A stretch of 8,730 nt of DNA. It comes from Ktedonobacterales bacterium. Lineage in GTDB: Bacteria; Chloroflexota; Ktedonobacteria; Ktedonobacterales; JADMIN01. The stretch covers positions 1 through 8,730 of the forward strand of contig JADMIN010000076.1 in NCBI GenBank assembly GCA_015478575.1, given 5' to 3'. The notes below the pieces were generated by a model that was given only the letters and a program-made list of their open reading frames with translations, was not told where the DNA came from and made no database searches. Of the stretch, positions 1 through 6,800 are shown piece after piece (the first letter of the stretch is position 1; every line of letters starts with the position of its first letter). Made by a program: the position numbers and the translations under genes.

Positions 1-264
1 CGTATGGACGGCTATAACATCTGCCAAGTCGTGCGCAAAAATATGGCCTATCACGACCTCCCGATCATCATGCTCAGTGGCAAAGATGGCCTCTTTGATA
101 AGATGCGAGGCAAGCTGGCTGGCTCAAATGAATACATTACCAAGCCATTTGATTCCGCCGAGTTGGTGCAAACGGTCAAGCGTCATCTGGACTCGCCCGC
201 TGTGCGTGAGCGCGCCGCCCGGCGCGCCAGTCAGCGACAGCAGCAGATGCGGCGGCGCGTGTAG
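1..264 (+). CDS. pilG: PilG-like response regulator, C-terminal part (5' end outside window)
   Basis: Receiver-domain protein of a pilus-type chemosensory pathway; in the family it is phosphorylated by the ChpA/PilL kinase and promotes pilus extension or polar signalling. The reading frame is open from base 1, so the N-terminus and the phospho-acceptor Asp are missing. What remains is the MDGY turn after beta-3, the switch Ser in IIMLSGKDG, and the invariant Lys in YITKPF. The string SGKDGLFDKMRGKLAGSNEY closely resembles the PilG signature (SSKDGLFDKARGR.VGS), which is more specific than a generic CheY match. After the receiver comes a basic Arg/Gln-rich tail of about 25 residues ending in a TAG stop. 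It is followed 88 nt downstream by a PilH-like receiver, the usual gene order. Assignment to the receiver family is near certain; PilG as opposed to another receiver is likely. Confidence 0.85.
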   Translation, partial: RMDGYNICQVVRKNMAYHDLPIIMLSGKDGLFDKMRGKLAGSNEYITKPFDSAELVQTVKRHLDSPAVRERAARRASQRQQQMRRRV

Positions 265-337
265 GCCGCGTGGGGGTGGGTGTCACCGCGATGGCGGACG
301 ATGGGCGCGGGCGATGCGTAGGCCAACCGGCAGGAAC

Positions 338-344
338 AAGGGAG
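338..344 (+). promoter_or_regulatory. Ribosome binding site of the PilH-like gene
   Basis: AAGGGAG lies 8 nt before the ATG at 353. It decides the start: the open frame continues upstream to base 77, but that stretch overlaps the PilG-like gene in another frame and reads as low-quality protein, whereas the receiver fold begins right after this ATG (MSAPKILVVDD). Confidence 0.7.
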
Positions 345-352
345 TGAAGCTC

Positions 353-730
353 ATGAGCGCACCAAAGATTTTAGTCGTTGATGATAGTTGGACTGATCTC
401 ACCCTTATCGCCACTCCGCTACGCGAGAGCGGCTTCGATGTCATCACGGCGGTTGATGGCGAGGAGGCGCTGGAAAAAGTGCTACGCGAGCACCCTCAAT
501 GCGTGTTGCTCGATGTCGTGCTGCCCAAGCAGAATGGGTTCCAGGTTTGCCGCCGACTCAAGCAGATGGAGCAGAGCCGACACATTCCGGTCATCCTCAT
601 CAGCCAGAAAAGTACGCCTCTGGATAAGCGCTGGGGATTGCAGCAGGGCGCGGATATGTACATCACCAAGCCATTCAGTCGCGACGAGTTGCTCACCAGC
701 GTCCGCAACCTGACAGGGTTCGGCTCATAG
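353..730 (+). CDS. pilH: PilH-like single-domain response regulator
   Basis: A 125-residue stand-alone receiver. Acidic pair D10/D11 in ILVVDDS, phospho-acceptor D54 in VLLDVVLP, switch Ser S84 in VILIS, and Lys K106 in YITKPF are all present, so it should be phosphorylatable. The segment DKRWGLQQGADMYITKPF matches the PilH pattern (DKVWGLRQGA..Y..KP). There is no output domain. In the Pil-Chp family PilH acts opposite to PilG, as a pilus-retraction regulator or phosphate sink. It lies between the PilG-like receiver and the CheW-like adaptor, with 88 nt and 106 nt gaps, and is probably co-transcribed with them. In cyanobacterial nomenclature it would correspond to PixH. The receiver call is very safe; the PilH sub-family rests on remembered consensus. 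Confidence 0.9.
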   Translation: MSAPKILVVDDSWTDLTLIATPLRESGFDVITAVDGEEALEKVLREHPQCVLLDVVLPKQNGFQVCRRLKQMEQSRHIPVILISQKSTPLDKRWGLQQGADMYITKPFSRDELLTSVRNLTGFGS

Positions 731-768
731 GCGTGGGCTAAAGAGATGGTGGCGAGCGGCGGCGCGGA

Positions 769-778
769 CCCTATAGGG
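769..778. repeat. 10-bp palindrome CCCTATAGGG in the pilH-cheW gap
   Basis: A perfect self-complementary decamer in the 106-nt gap between the PilH-like and CheW-like genes. It could be an operator half-site or a weak -10-like element, but no second copy was seen and chance is quite possible. Confidence 0.2.
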
Positions 779-825
779 ACAGGCGGGGTGTGGGAACAGC
801 GGGGTGGTGGGCAGGTAGTGCCCTC

Positions 826-830
826 AGGAG
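826..830 (+). promoter_or_regulatory. Ribosome binding site of the CheW/PilI-like gene
   Basis: AGGAG sits 6 nt before the ATG at 837 and supports that start codon, and hence the long N-terminal extension of the adaptor. Confidence 0.7.
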
Positions 831-836
831 AGCAGT

Positions 837-1532
837 ATGAGAGACAGGTCATTGCCGAGCCAGCCAGCGAATGAGACGACCAATCCGCAACAAGCGCAGG
901 AAGCGCTGCGGCAGGCTCTGAGCAGCCTCAGGGCAGGGCCTGGCACAAGCACGCTCTCACCAGAGGAACTCGCGGAGTTGGCTCGCCGCGCGGGCTACAG
1001 CAGCCCAGGGGGCATGGCCGAACTGGGGCGCATGATGAGCTTGAACGCGGGTACGTCGGGGGTTGGCCTCGGTGCCGCCGTGCCGCAGCATATCTTCTTC
1101 CTGCTCGGCGATATGGAATATGTGCTGCCAACTGGGGCGGTGCAAAGCGTCGAGCGCATCGGCGATATCGCGATGGTGCCCAATACCGCGCCGTGGATCC
1201 TGGGTGTTGTCCAGGTCTGGGGCACGATCCTCTCGGTGGTGGACTTCCGCCAGTTCGCTGGCATGCCACCACAGGCCACGACGGCGCGCAGCCGACTGCT
1301 GGTCGTCACCCGACGCGAGATGACCATTGGCTTCGTCGTGGATGTCGTCACGGAAATGCGCCCCATCGGCGATATCGTTGTCGGCCCGGTGGACAGTCGC
1401 TCAACGCCACAGTGGGCCGTGCCGTACGCGCAAGGCTCGCTTCAGCGGGGTGATCATCTGGCCACGCTGCTCGACCCAGATCACTTGCTCTTCAGCGATA
1501 AACTGCAGCGGTATCGCGCTGATGCGGGCTGA
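837..1532 (+). CDS. cheW: CheW-type adaptor protein (PilI/PixI-like) with N-terminal extension
   Basis: Couples the methyl-accepting transducer to the CheA-type kinase at the cytoplasmic face of the membrane. 231 residues. The CheW beta-barrel runs from about residue 84 (QHIFFLLGDMEYVLP) to the C-terminus, with the diagnostic core PWILGVVQVWGTILSVVDFR and a later FVVDVVTEMRPIGD segment like the regulatory strand of CheW proteins. Residues 1-83 are extra: a polar Gln/Ala-rich start, a predicted helix (AQEALRQALSSLR) and a second helical stretch (LSPEELAELARRAGY). Classical CheW proteins are about 160-170 residues, so the extension accounts for the extra length. W128 occupies the position where most CheW proteins have Arg in the NLRG motif. 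The position between a PilH-like receiver and a PilJ-like transducer corresponds to PilI/PixI. Domain assignment is confident. Confidence 0.92.
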   Translation: MRDRSLPSQPANETTNPQQAQEALRQALSSLRAGPGTSTLSPEELAELARRAGYSSPGGMAELGRMMSLNAGTSGVGLGAAVPQHIFFLLGDMEYVLPTGAVQSVERIGDIAMVPNTAPWILGVVQVWGTILSVVDFRQFAGMPPQATTARSRLLVVTRREMTIGFVVDVVTEMRPIGDIVVGPVDSRSTPQWAVPYAQGSLQRGDHLATLLDPDHLLFSDKLQRYRADAG

Positions 1533-1582
1533 GGCTGAAGTCGCCGCATCCAGTCGTCGCGGCGGGGCGATAGCGCACGACA

Positions 1583-1596
1583 TACTATGATACACT
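1583..1596 (+). promoter_or_regulatory. Possible internal promoter (-10 region)
   Basis: TACTATGATACACT is an AT-rich island in GC-rich DNA. It contains TATGAT (1586-1591) and, alternatively, an extended -10 (TGA followed by TACACT at 1591-1596). No convincing -35 hexamer lies about 17 nt upstream. If active, it would start a leader of roughly 190 nt before the transducer and allow the transducer and kinase to be expressed apart from the receiver genes. Confidence 0.3.
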
Positions 1597-1712
1597 CTGG
1601 TAGGTCCACCTTGGCGCGGCGAGCAATCCGCCCGCGTGGTGGCTCTAGTGCGCGCTCGGCGTGGAACGCGGCGTCTTGCGCATGCGCTGGCGGCGCACCC
1701 GCCGTACAGAGG

Positions 1713-1735
1713 AGCGCGAAGCGCTTCGGCGCGCT
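1713..1735. repeat. Nested inverted repeats in the transducer leader
   Basis: AGCGCG (1713-1718) pairs with CGCGCT (1730-1735). Overlapping these is a perfect 12-bp palindrome CGAAGCGCTTCG (1717-1728). The two can form alternative pairings in RNA or serve as a protein-binding site in DNA. They lie 40 nt before the Shine-Dalgarno. The function is unproven. Confidence 0.3.
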
Positions 1736-1774
1736 ATCCCCCGCCCATCTCGTGCCTCTACAGTGCGGGATATC

Positions 1775-1780
1775 AGGAGG
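1775..1780 (+). promoter_or_regulatory. Strong ribosome binding site deciding the transducer start
   Basis: A full consensus AGGAGG, 11 nt before the ATG at 1792. This fixes the transducer start 52 codons inside the longest open frame, and the first membrane segment then begins at about residue 13. Confidence 0.75.
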
Positions 1781-1791
1781 CCTCATCATCT

Positions 1792-3729
1792 ATGGATACA
1801 TATTCTCGTTCGGGTGGGTCGCTCGGCGGTCAGTTGGCGATGCTGATCAGCCTGGCGACAATCGTGCCGGTGATCGCTATTCTGGGTCTGGGGGCGTGGA
1901 GTATCAGCCAGATCAGCGCGGCAGGTCTCGCTAGCTCACAGACCTCGCTCTGGATCGTGGTGCTCATCGTGGCCGTGGTCGCCGCTGTGATCGTCGCCTT
2001 CGCCGCACTGCGTATGCGCGCGGTCATGCGCGGTCGCGTGCTCGAGTTGACCGAGGTCTGCCGCCAGGTGAGCATGGGCAACCGTGACCTACGCGCGGTG
2101 GTCATGGGTGAGGACGAGTTCTCGCACTTGGGCGCGACGATCAACTCCGTGCTGGATGGCGCGCCGATGCCCACCGCTGGCAAAGGCGCCACATCAGATT
2201 CGCAGGATGCCGCGGTACTTCAGGCACAGATCGAGAAGCTGCTCCAAGAGGTCAGTGCCGTTGGCGAGGGCGACCTGCGCGTGCAGGCGGAGGTGACGCC
2301 AGATACGCTGGGCGTGCTGGCGGACTCCTTCAACTATATGATCGAAGAGCTGGCAAAGGTCGTCGGGCGCGTACAAGCCACCACCTTGCAGGTCACGAAT
2401 GCCACGCGACGACTGCTCGATCGCTCGGCGGAGGTCGCGCAGGCCTCTGAGGCACAGGCACAGCAGATCGCCACGACCTCTGAGGCGGTCGCGCGCCTGG
2501 CAGACTTCGTGCAACTCTCCGCGAACAACGCCATCCTTGCGGAGGAGGCCGCACGCGAGGCCATCCACAACGCGCATCAGGGCCAGCAGGCCGTCGTCCA
2601 GACGATCAACGGCATGGTGCATATCCGCGAGAACGTCCAGGAGACATCGAAAAAGATCAAGCGTTTGGGTGAGCGCTCTCAGGAGGTAGGAGAAATCATT
2701 CGCCTCATCGAGGAAATCGCGGACCAAACCAACCTGCTCGCGCTCAACGCGGCCATCCAATCGGCGATGGCCGGCGAGCATGGTCGCGGCTTCGCCGTCG
2801 TCGCGGATGAGATTCGCGTACTGGCCGAGCGCGTCACCGAGGCGACGAAGAAGATCGCCACCATCGTCAAGACGATCCAGGGCGATACCAATGAGGTGGT
2901 GGTGGCGATGGAGGAGAGTACGCAAGAAGTCGTCAGCGGCTCGCGGCTGGCTGATGAGGCGGGCCGGTCCCTGACGAGCATCTACAGCGCCGTGGAGCGG
3001 CAGGCGCAGATGATCGGGGGCATCGCCCGCGCGGCGAGCGAGCGCAAGCAGACCGCGGAGGCCGTGGCACTGGCGATGAATCAGATCGCGGAAATCACTC
3101 GCCAGACCAACGCGGCGACGCAAGATACGACGACCAGCGTCAGCTATCTCGCCGAGCTTGCCGAGCAGTTGCGCGCGTCGGTGGCCACTTTCCGCTTGCC
3201 AGACCAGATCGCCGAGGCGGCGGGGTTGATACCCCAGCAGCCACAGCAATATCTGCCTTCGGAGATGCATCTTCCCAGCTTGGGCGTCCCCGGCTGGGGC
3301 AACGGCATGGGCGCGCTGCCAGCATTGCCAGCAGCCCCAGCGGCGAGGTCGCCAGGCGGCATGAGTGGCTTGCCAAGCGAGTACGATCTGGGCGGCTATA
3401 CCGGGTATCCGCAGATGCCACCAGAGTATGGTCAACCGCAATATGGCCAGCCGTACTCTGGCCAGCCAGACTATGGCCAACCATCGTACGGTCAGCCACA
3501 ATATGGCCAGCCACCGTACGGTCAGCCAGACTATGCTCAACCGCAATATGGTCAGCCAGACTATGGTCAGCCAGACTATGGTCAGCCAGACTATGGTCAG
3601 CCAGAGTACGGCCAGCCATCGTACGGCCAGTTGCCAGACTATGGCCAACCGCGGTATGGACAAGCGCAACAGCCAGAATATTCCGACGTGCCGTCTCTCT
3701 CAGGCCCGTTGGATGAGCCACCTTACTAG
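1792..3729 (+). CDS. PilJ-like methyl-accepting chemotaxis protein with YGQP-repeat tail
   Basis: Membrane transducer that controls the CheA-type kinase; 645 residues from the ATG behind the AGGAGG. Order: short polar N-terminus; TM1 about 13-38; a loop of only about 14 residues; TM2 about 53-74; HAMP-like region about 75-123; a second HAMP-like helix pair about 145-193 (with GEGDLRV); coiled-coil signalling domain about 200-470. The hairpin tip (from E307) has the canonical ADQTNLLALNAAI and GRGFAVVADEIRVLAE, and its AAIQSAMAGE resembles PilJ (AAIQASMAGE) more than E. coli receptors. PilJ's usual extracytoplasmic sensing domain is absent. After residue 470 comes a tail of about 175 residues, first Pro/Leu/Gly-rich and then about 16 pentapeptides of xYGQP type (545-625), ending QQPEYSD...DEPPY. 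No C-terminal NWETF-type CheR-binding motif is seen. It lies directly upstream of the kinase gene (78-nt gap). The transducer call is near certain; the tail's role is unknown. Confidence 0.93.
   Translation: MDTYSRSGGSLGGQLAMLISLATIVPVIAILGLGAWSISQISAAGLASSQTSLWIVVLIVAVVAAVIVAFAALRMRAVMRGRVLELTEVCRQVSMGNRDLRAVVMGEDEFSHLGATINSVLDGAPMPTAGKGATSDSQDAAVLQAQIEKLLQEVSAVGEGDLRVQAEVTPDTLGVLADSFNYMIEELAKVVGRVQATTLQVTNATRRLLDRSAEVAQASEAQAQQIATTSEAVARLADFVQLSANNAILAEEAAREAIHNAHQGQQAVVQTINGMVHIRENVQETSKKIKRLGERSQEVGEIIRLIEEIADQTNLLALNAAIQSAMAGEHGRGFAVVADEIRVLAERVTEATKKIATIVKTIQGDTNEVVVAMEESTQEVVSGSRLADEAGRSLTSIYSAVERQAQMIGGIARAASERKQTAEAVALAMNQIAEITRQTNAATQDTTTSVSYLAELAEQLRASVATFRLPDQIAEAAGLIPQQPQQYLPSEMHLPSLGVPGWGNGMGALPALPAAPAARSPGGMSGLPSEYDLGGYTGYPQMPPEYGQPQYGQPYSGQPDYGQPSYGQPQYGQPPYGQPDYAQPQYGQPDYGQPDYGQPDYGQPEYGQPSYGQLPDYGQPRYGQAQQPEYSDVPSLSGPLDEPPY
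3424..3666 (+). repeat. 15-bp tandem repeat coding for xYGQP pentapeptides
   Basis: Sixteen in-frame units of 15 bp, broken once by a single extra Pro codon at 3634-3636. The first residue of the unit varies (E, Q, D, S, P, R) and Tyr-Gly-Gln-Pro is nearly constant; variant units read YSGQP, DYAQP, SYGQL and RYGQA. Three adjacent units at 3556-3600 are identical in DNA, while others differ by synonymous changes (tat/tac, ggt/ggc, cag/caa). That mix suggests an old array with a recently duplicated centre. Confidence 0.95.
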
Positions 3730-3807
3730 AAGGCTCGACCAGGGCCGCTCGACTCCCGCCGCGTCGGGGTGTGGCATTCGTGTCTCGCGTGCTAGCAACG
3801 ATTGGGT

Positions 3808-6800
3808 ATGGACAGTATGGCCGACAACTTCGATAAGACCGCAATTCTCGATAGCTTCATAGACGAGGTCAGCGCCTACCTGCCCGACATTGAGGCCAAC
3901 CTCGACCGCCTGCAGCAATCGCCAGGAGATACCCCCGCTCTGGAGGAAACCTACCGGCGCACGCATACCATCGGCGGCTCGGCGGCAATGATGGATTTCA
4001 CCGCGCTCGCCCAGGTCGCGCAGGGCATGGAGGAGATCCTTGGCGACGCGCTAGACCACCAACGCGCGCTTGACGCGCCGACCATCGCGCTGCTGCGCCG
4101 GTCCTACGGGCGGATGGTGCGGATGCTCGGTCACATCCGCGCGGGTACGGATGATGCGGCTCTCGCGGCTGAGGATAACGCCGATCGCGCCGCTTGGCGT
4201 GGTCCCACCGCCGCCTCTGGCGTCTTCAATGCGCCCGCGCCCGGCGCGCCCGCGCCACCGCAGCCGGGCAATACCGGCGGCCTCCAAGTGCCCGATTGGC
4301 TCGCGGCGTTCGCCCACTCTGGCCCCAATGGCACGGGCACCGGATCAGAAGCGGGCGCTCCCGCCGCGTCGCCCGCGCCCGCCACCGAGGATCCTTGGGC
4401 GGCATCGCTCTCGAACCAGCCGACGGGGGCGCAGCCATCGGTTGGCGCTCCCGCCAGCGCGGGCGCTCCGCCATCCCCTGATGCCTGGGCGCACTCTGGC
4501 CAGTACCCGTCCTATGGCCCACCGGCGTCAGCGCCGGAGCCTGCGGGTCAGGCCTCGATGGCCGACATGCTGCAAGCGTTCCAGGCTAGCCCCGCGCCTC
4601 CCTCCGGCGCGCTCTCTGGGCCGCACGGCGCGCCGCCCCCAAGCGACGCGGGTGCCGCGCCGCCCGCACGTGATGCCTGGCAAGAGTCGGCACCCAACGG
4701 CTATGACCTGTCGGCGATGGGCACCGCCGCGCTGCCGACCATACCCCACCCTGGCCCGCGCAGCGCGCAGGCGACGCCAGCATCCCCGCCCTGGGAGCAG
4801 CCGACGGTGTTTGCCCCCCCATCCTTCGGGCCAGGGGAGGGCGGTGGCCTCTCGCCATCACCGGGCGCTACCGGGGGTGAGAGCGGTGCCCAGGCGCTTT
4901 CCGCCCTCAATGAGGTGCGCGTGGATGCCGATGCGGTGCGGAGGCAGGCGGCTTCGCTGCGCGACGTGATCACGACGCTGCGCGAGGCGGCACAGACGAT
5001 GGAGGATGAGCGCACCGAGCTGCGTGGCTTCCTCGACGGCTCAAAAGACGCACTAGACCGACTGGAGGAATGGGCTGGCCAGCAGATGGGCCTCGACCTG
5101 CGCAACAGCCCCGACCACGTGCGCCGTTACCTGCCGCTCTCGGTCATCTGGGTCACGACCACGCGCCTGAAGAAGCTGGTCGCGCTGCTCCATAGCTCTG
5201 GCCGCAATCTGACGGCCACCCAGGAGCAGATCGAGGAGACACTGGATGAGTTGGGTTCAGCACTGAATACCTTTGGGCACCTTTATTCGACGGTGGCCTC
5301 GGTCGGGGGCAGCCCGGAGAATGGCTTTAGCGCCACGGTTGCACAGATGCGCTGGTCGCCGCCACCGGCGTCCGCCGCTGAGCAGGCGCAGGCGCTCTCG
5401 CCAGGCGCGCGCGCCGAGTTGGAGCGCACCGTCCGCGAGGATTTGCGCCGTGAGCTTGAGGATGACGTGCGCGACGAGCTTGCGGTCGAGGTTCGGCGCG
5501 ACGAAGAGCAGCGGCTACGCCACGAACTGGAGATTCAGGTCCGGCGACAGTTGCTAGCGGAGTTGGCGCCAGGACTGGGGGCCAGTGTCATCAGCGCGCA
5601 GGATGGCGGCACACAGGCGCCGCCACGGATGCCTTTCACCGACCTCGGCCCGCGCCCGGTCCAGGTGACGAGCGAGCAATCCCCTGAAGCGTTGGAGGTC
5701 TTCCGCGACGAAGCACAGGAGCATCTCCAGACGATCACCACGGGCCTCACGCAACTGGAGCGCGTGCCCGGTGACGTGGACGCTCTGCGCTCCATTCGCC
5801 GGGCGATGCACACGCTCAAGGGTGCCGCTGGCATGATGGGATTCGCGCTTATTCAGGATCTGGCCCATGCCTCTGAGGATCTCTTGGATGCGCTCAACGA
5901 TGGCGTCATCGCCTTCTCGCCGAAGGTCTTCAGTCTGATCTTCGATACCTCTGAGGCGCTGGATCAACTCATTACCGGACGCATCGCGCGAGCTGACGAC
6001 CAGCAGCACACCGTCCAGGCGCTCATCCAGCGCTATGTGACGCTGACGGGCACGCCCGCGGCCACACATCCGCCAGGGATGGGAACGGCCATGCGCGACG
6101 CGCAGGCTGGCAACGAGGCAGCGGATGCGACGGCGACCAGCCCCGACCTGAGCGTGCGGCTCCAACTGAGCAAGCTGGATGCCCTCGTGACGATCTTTGG
6201 CGAATTGCTCATCAACCACTCGGTATTGGAGGAACGTGTTGCCCGGCTCAACCACCTCGTGAGTGATACCGTACAGGTGAGCGAGCGGCTGCACGAGGTT
6301 GGTGGCCAGCTCGAATCGAGCTTCGAGGCGGCGACATTGTCCAGCGGACGCCCCACCAGCATTCTCCCCAATCCCAATGGTGCCGGGCGCGACGCCAACA
6401 ACTGGGGAGCCAGCGGCCAGCAGCCCTTCTCCTTTGGTGGCCAAGAGCGGCCCCCGGCCCATGCGCGGGAGTTTCATGAGCTGGAACTTGACCGCTACAC
6501 CGAATTTCACCGCCTCTCGCGTGGGCTGAGCGAGGGCGTCGCCGACGTGAATACGCTCAGCCACGAGATGGAGACGCTGATCCGCGAGATCCAGACCGCC
6601 TTCTCTCGCGAGGGCCGCCTCAGCTCGGACTTCCAGGACCGCCTGCTCAAGGCACGTCTGGTGCCACTGCAATCGCTGGTCTCGCGTCTCTATCGCACCG
6701 CTCGCGCCTCGGCCCTCAAGGAGGGCAAGGAGGTCGAGTTCTTCATTGATGGTGGGGATACCGAGGTGGACCGCAAGATCTTCGAGGATATCGAAGGGCC

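Larger units (their letters stand above)
1533..1791. other. 259-nt intergenic region before the transducer gene
   Basis: The longest non-coding stretch in the window. It holds a 6-bp inverted repeat (CGCCGC at 1542-1547, GCGGCG at 1559-1564, 11-nt loop, no U-tract, so a poor terminator), an AT-rich promoter-like patch at 1583-1596, inverted repeats at 1713-1735, and the transducer's ribosome binding site. An open frame runs into the transducer from 1636, but its Arg/Ala/Pro-rich product and the strong Shine-Dalgarno at 1775 argue that translation starts at 1792. No RNA gene was recognised. Confidence 0.5.

Noticed and set aside
77..352. Upstream extension of the PilH-like gene to base 77
   Set aside because: It overlaps the PilG-like gene out of frame, reads as low-quality protein, and the Shine-Dalgarno at 338-344 places the start at 353.
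1542..1564. GC-rich inverted repeat after the CheW gene as a rho-independent terminator
   Set aside because: The stem is only 6 bp with an 11-nt loop, and no T-tract follows.
1636..1791. 52-codon upstream extension of the transducer
   Set aside because: Arg/Ala/Pro-rich and unlike the family; the AGGAGG at 1775 and the position of the first membrane helix support the start at 1792.
3424..3666. The regular repeat array considered as a CRISPR or intergenic satellite
   Set aside because: Units are 15 bp without spacers, stay in frame and encode a consistent pentapeptide inside the transducer gene.
2194..3669. A 491-codon open frame on the minus strand opposite the transducer, with a Trp/Leu/Ile/Val-rich repeat
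   Set aside because: It is the antisense of the transducer gene; the hydrophobic repeat is the reverse reading of the YGQP-coding array. It has no recognisable domain, and the plus strand gives a clear family protein.
4070..4969. A 299-codon plus-strand frame within the kinase linker
   Set aside because: Arg/Pro-rich out-of-frame reading of the low-complexity linker; no ribosome binding site of note.
5554..6672. A 372-codon open frame on the minus strand opposite the kinase
   Set aside because: Shadow frame caused by GC-rich third positions; Hpt2 and the dimerisation domain are plainly encoded on the plus strand.
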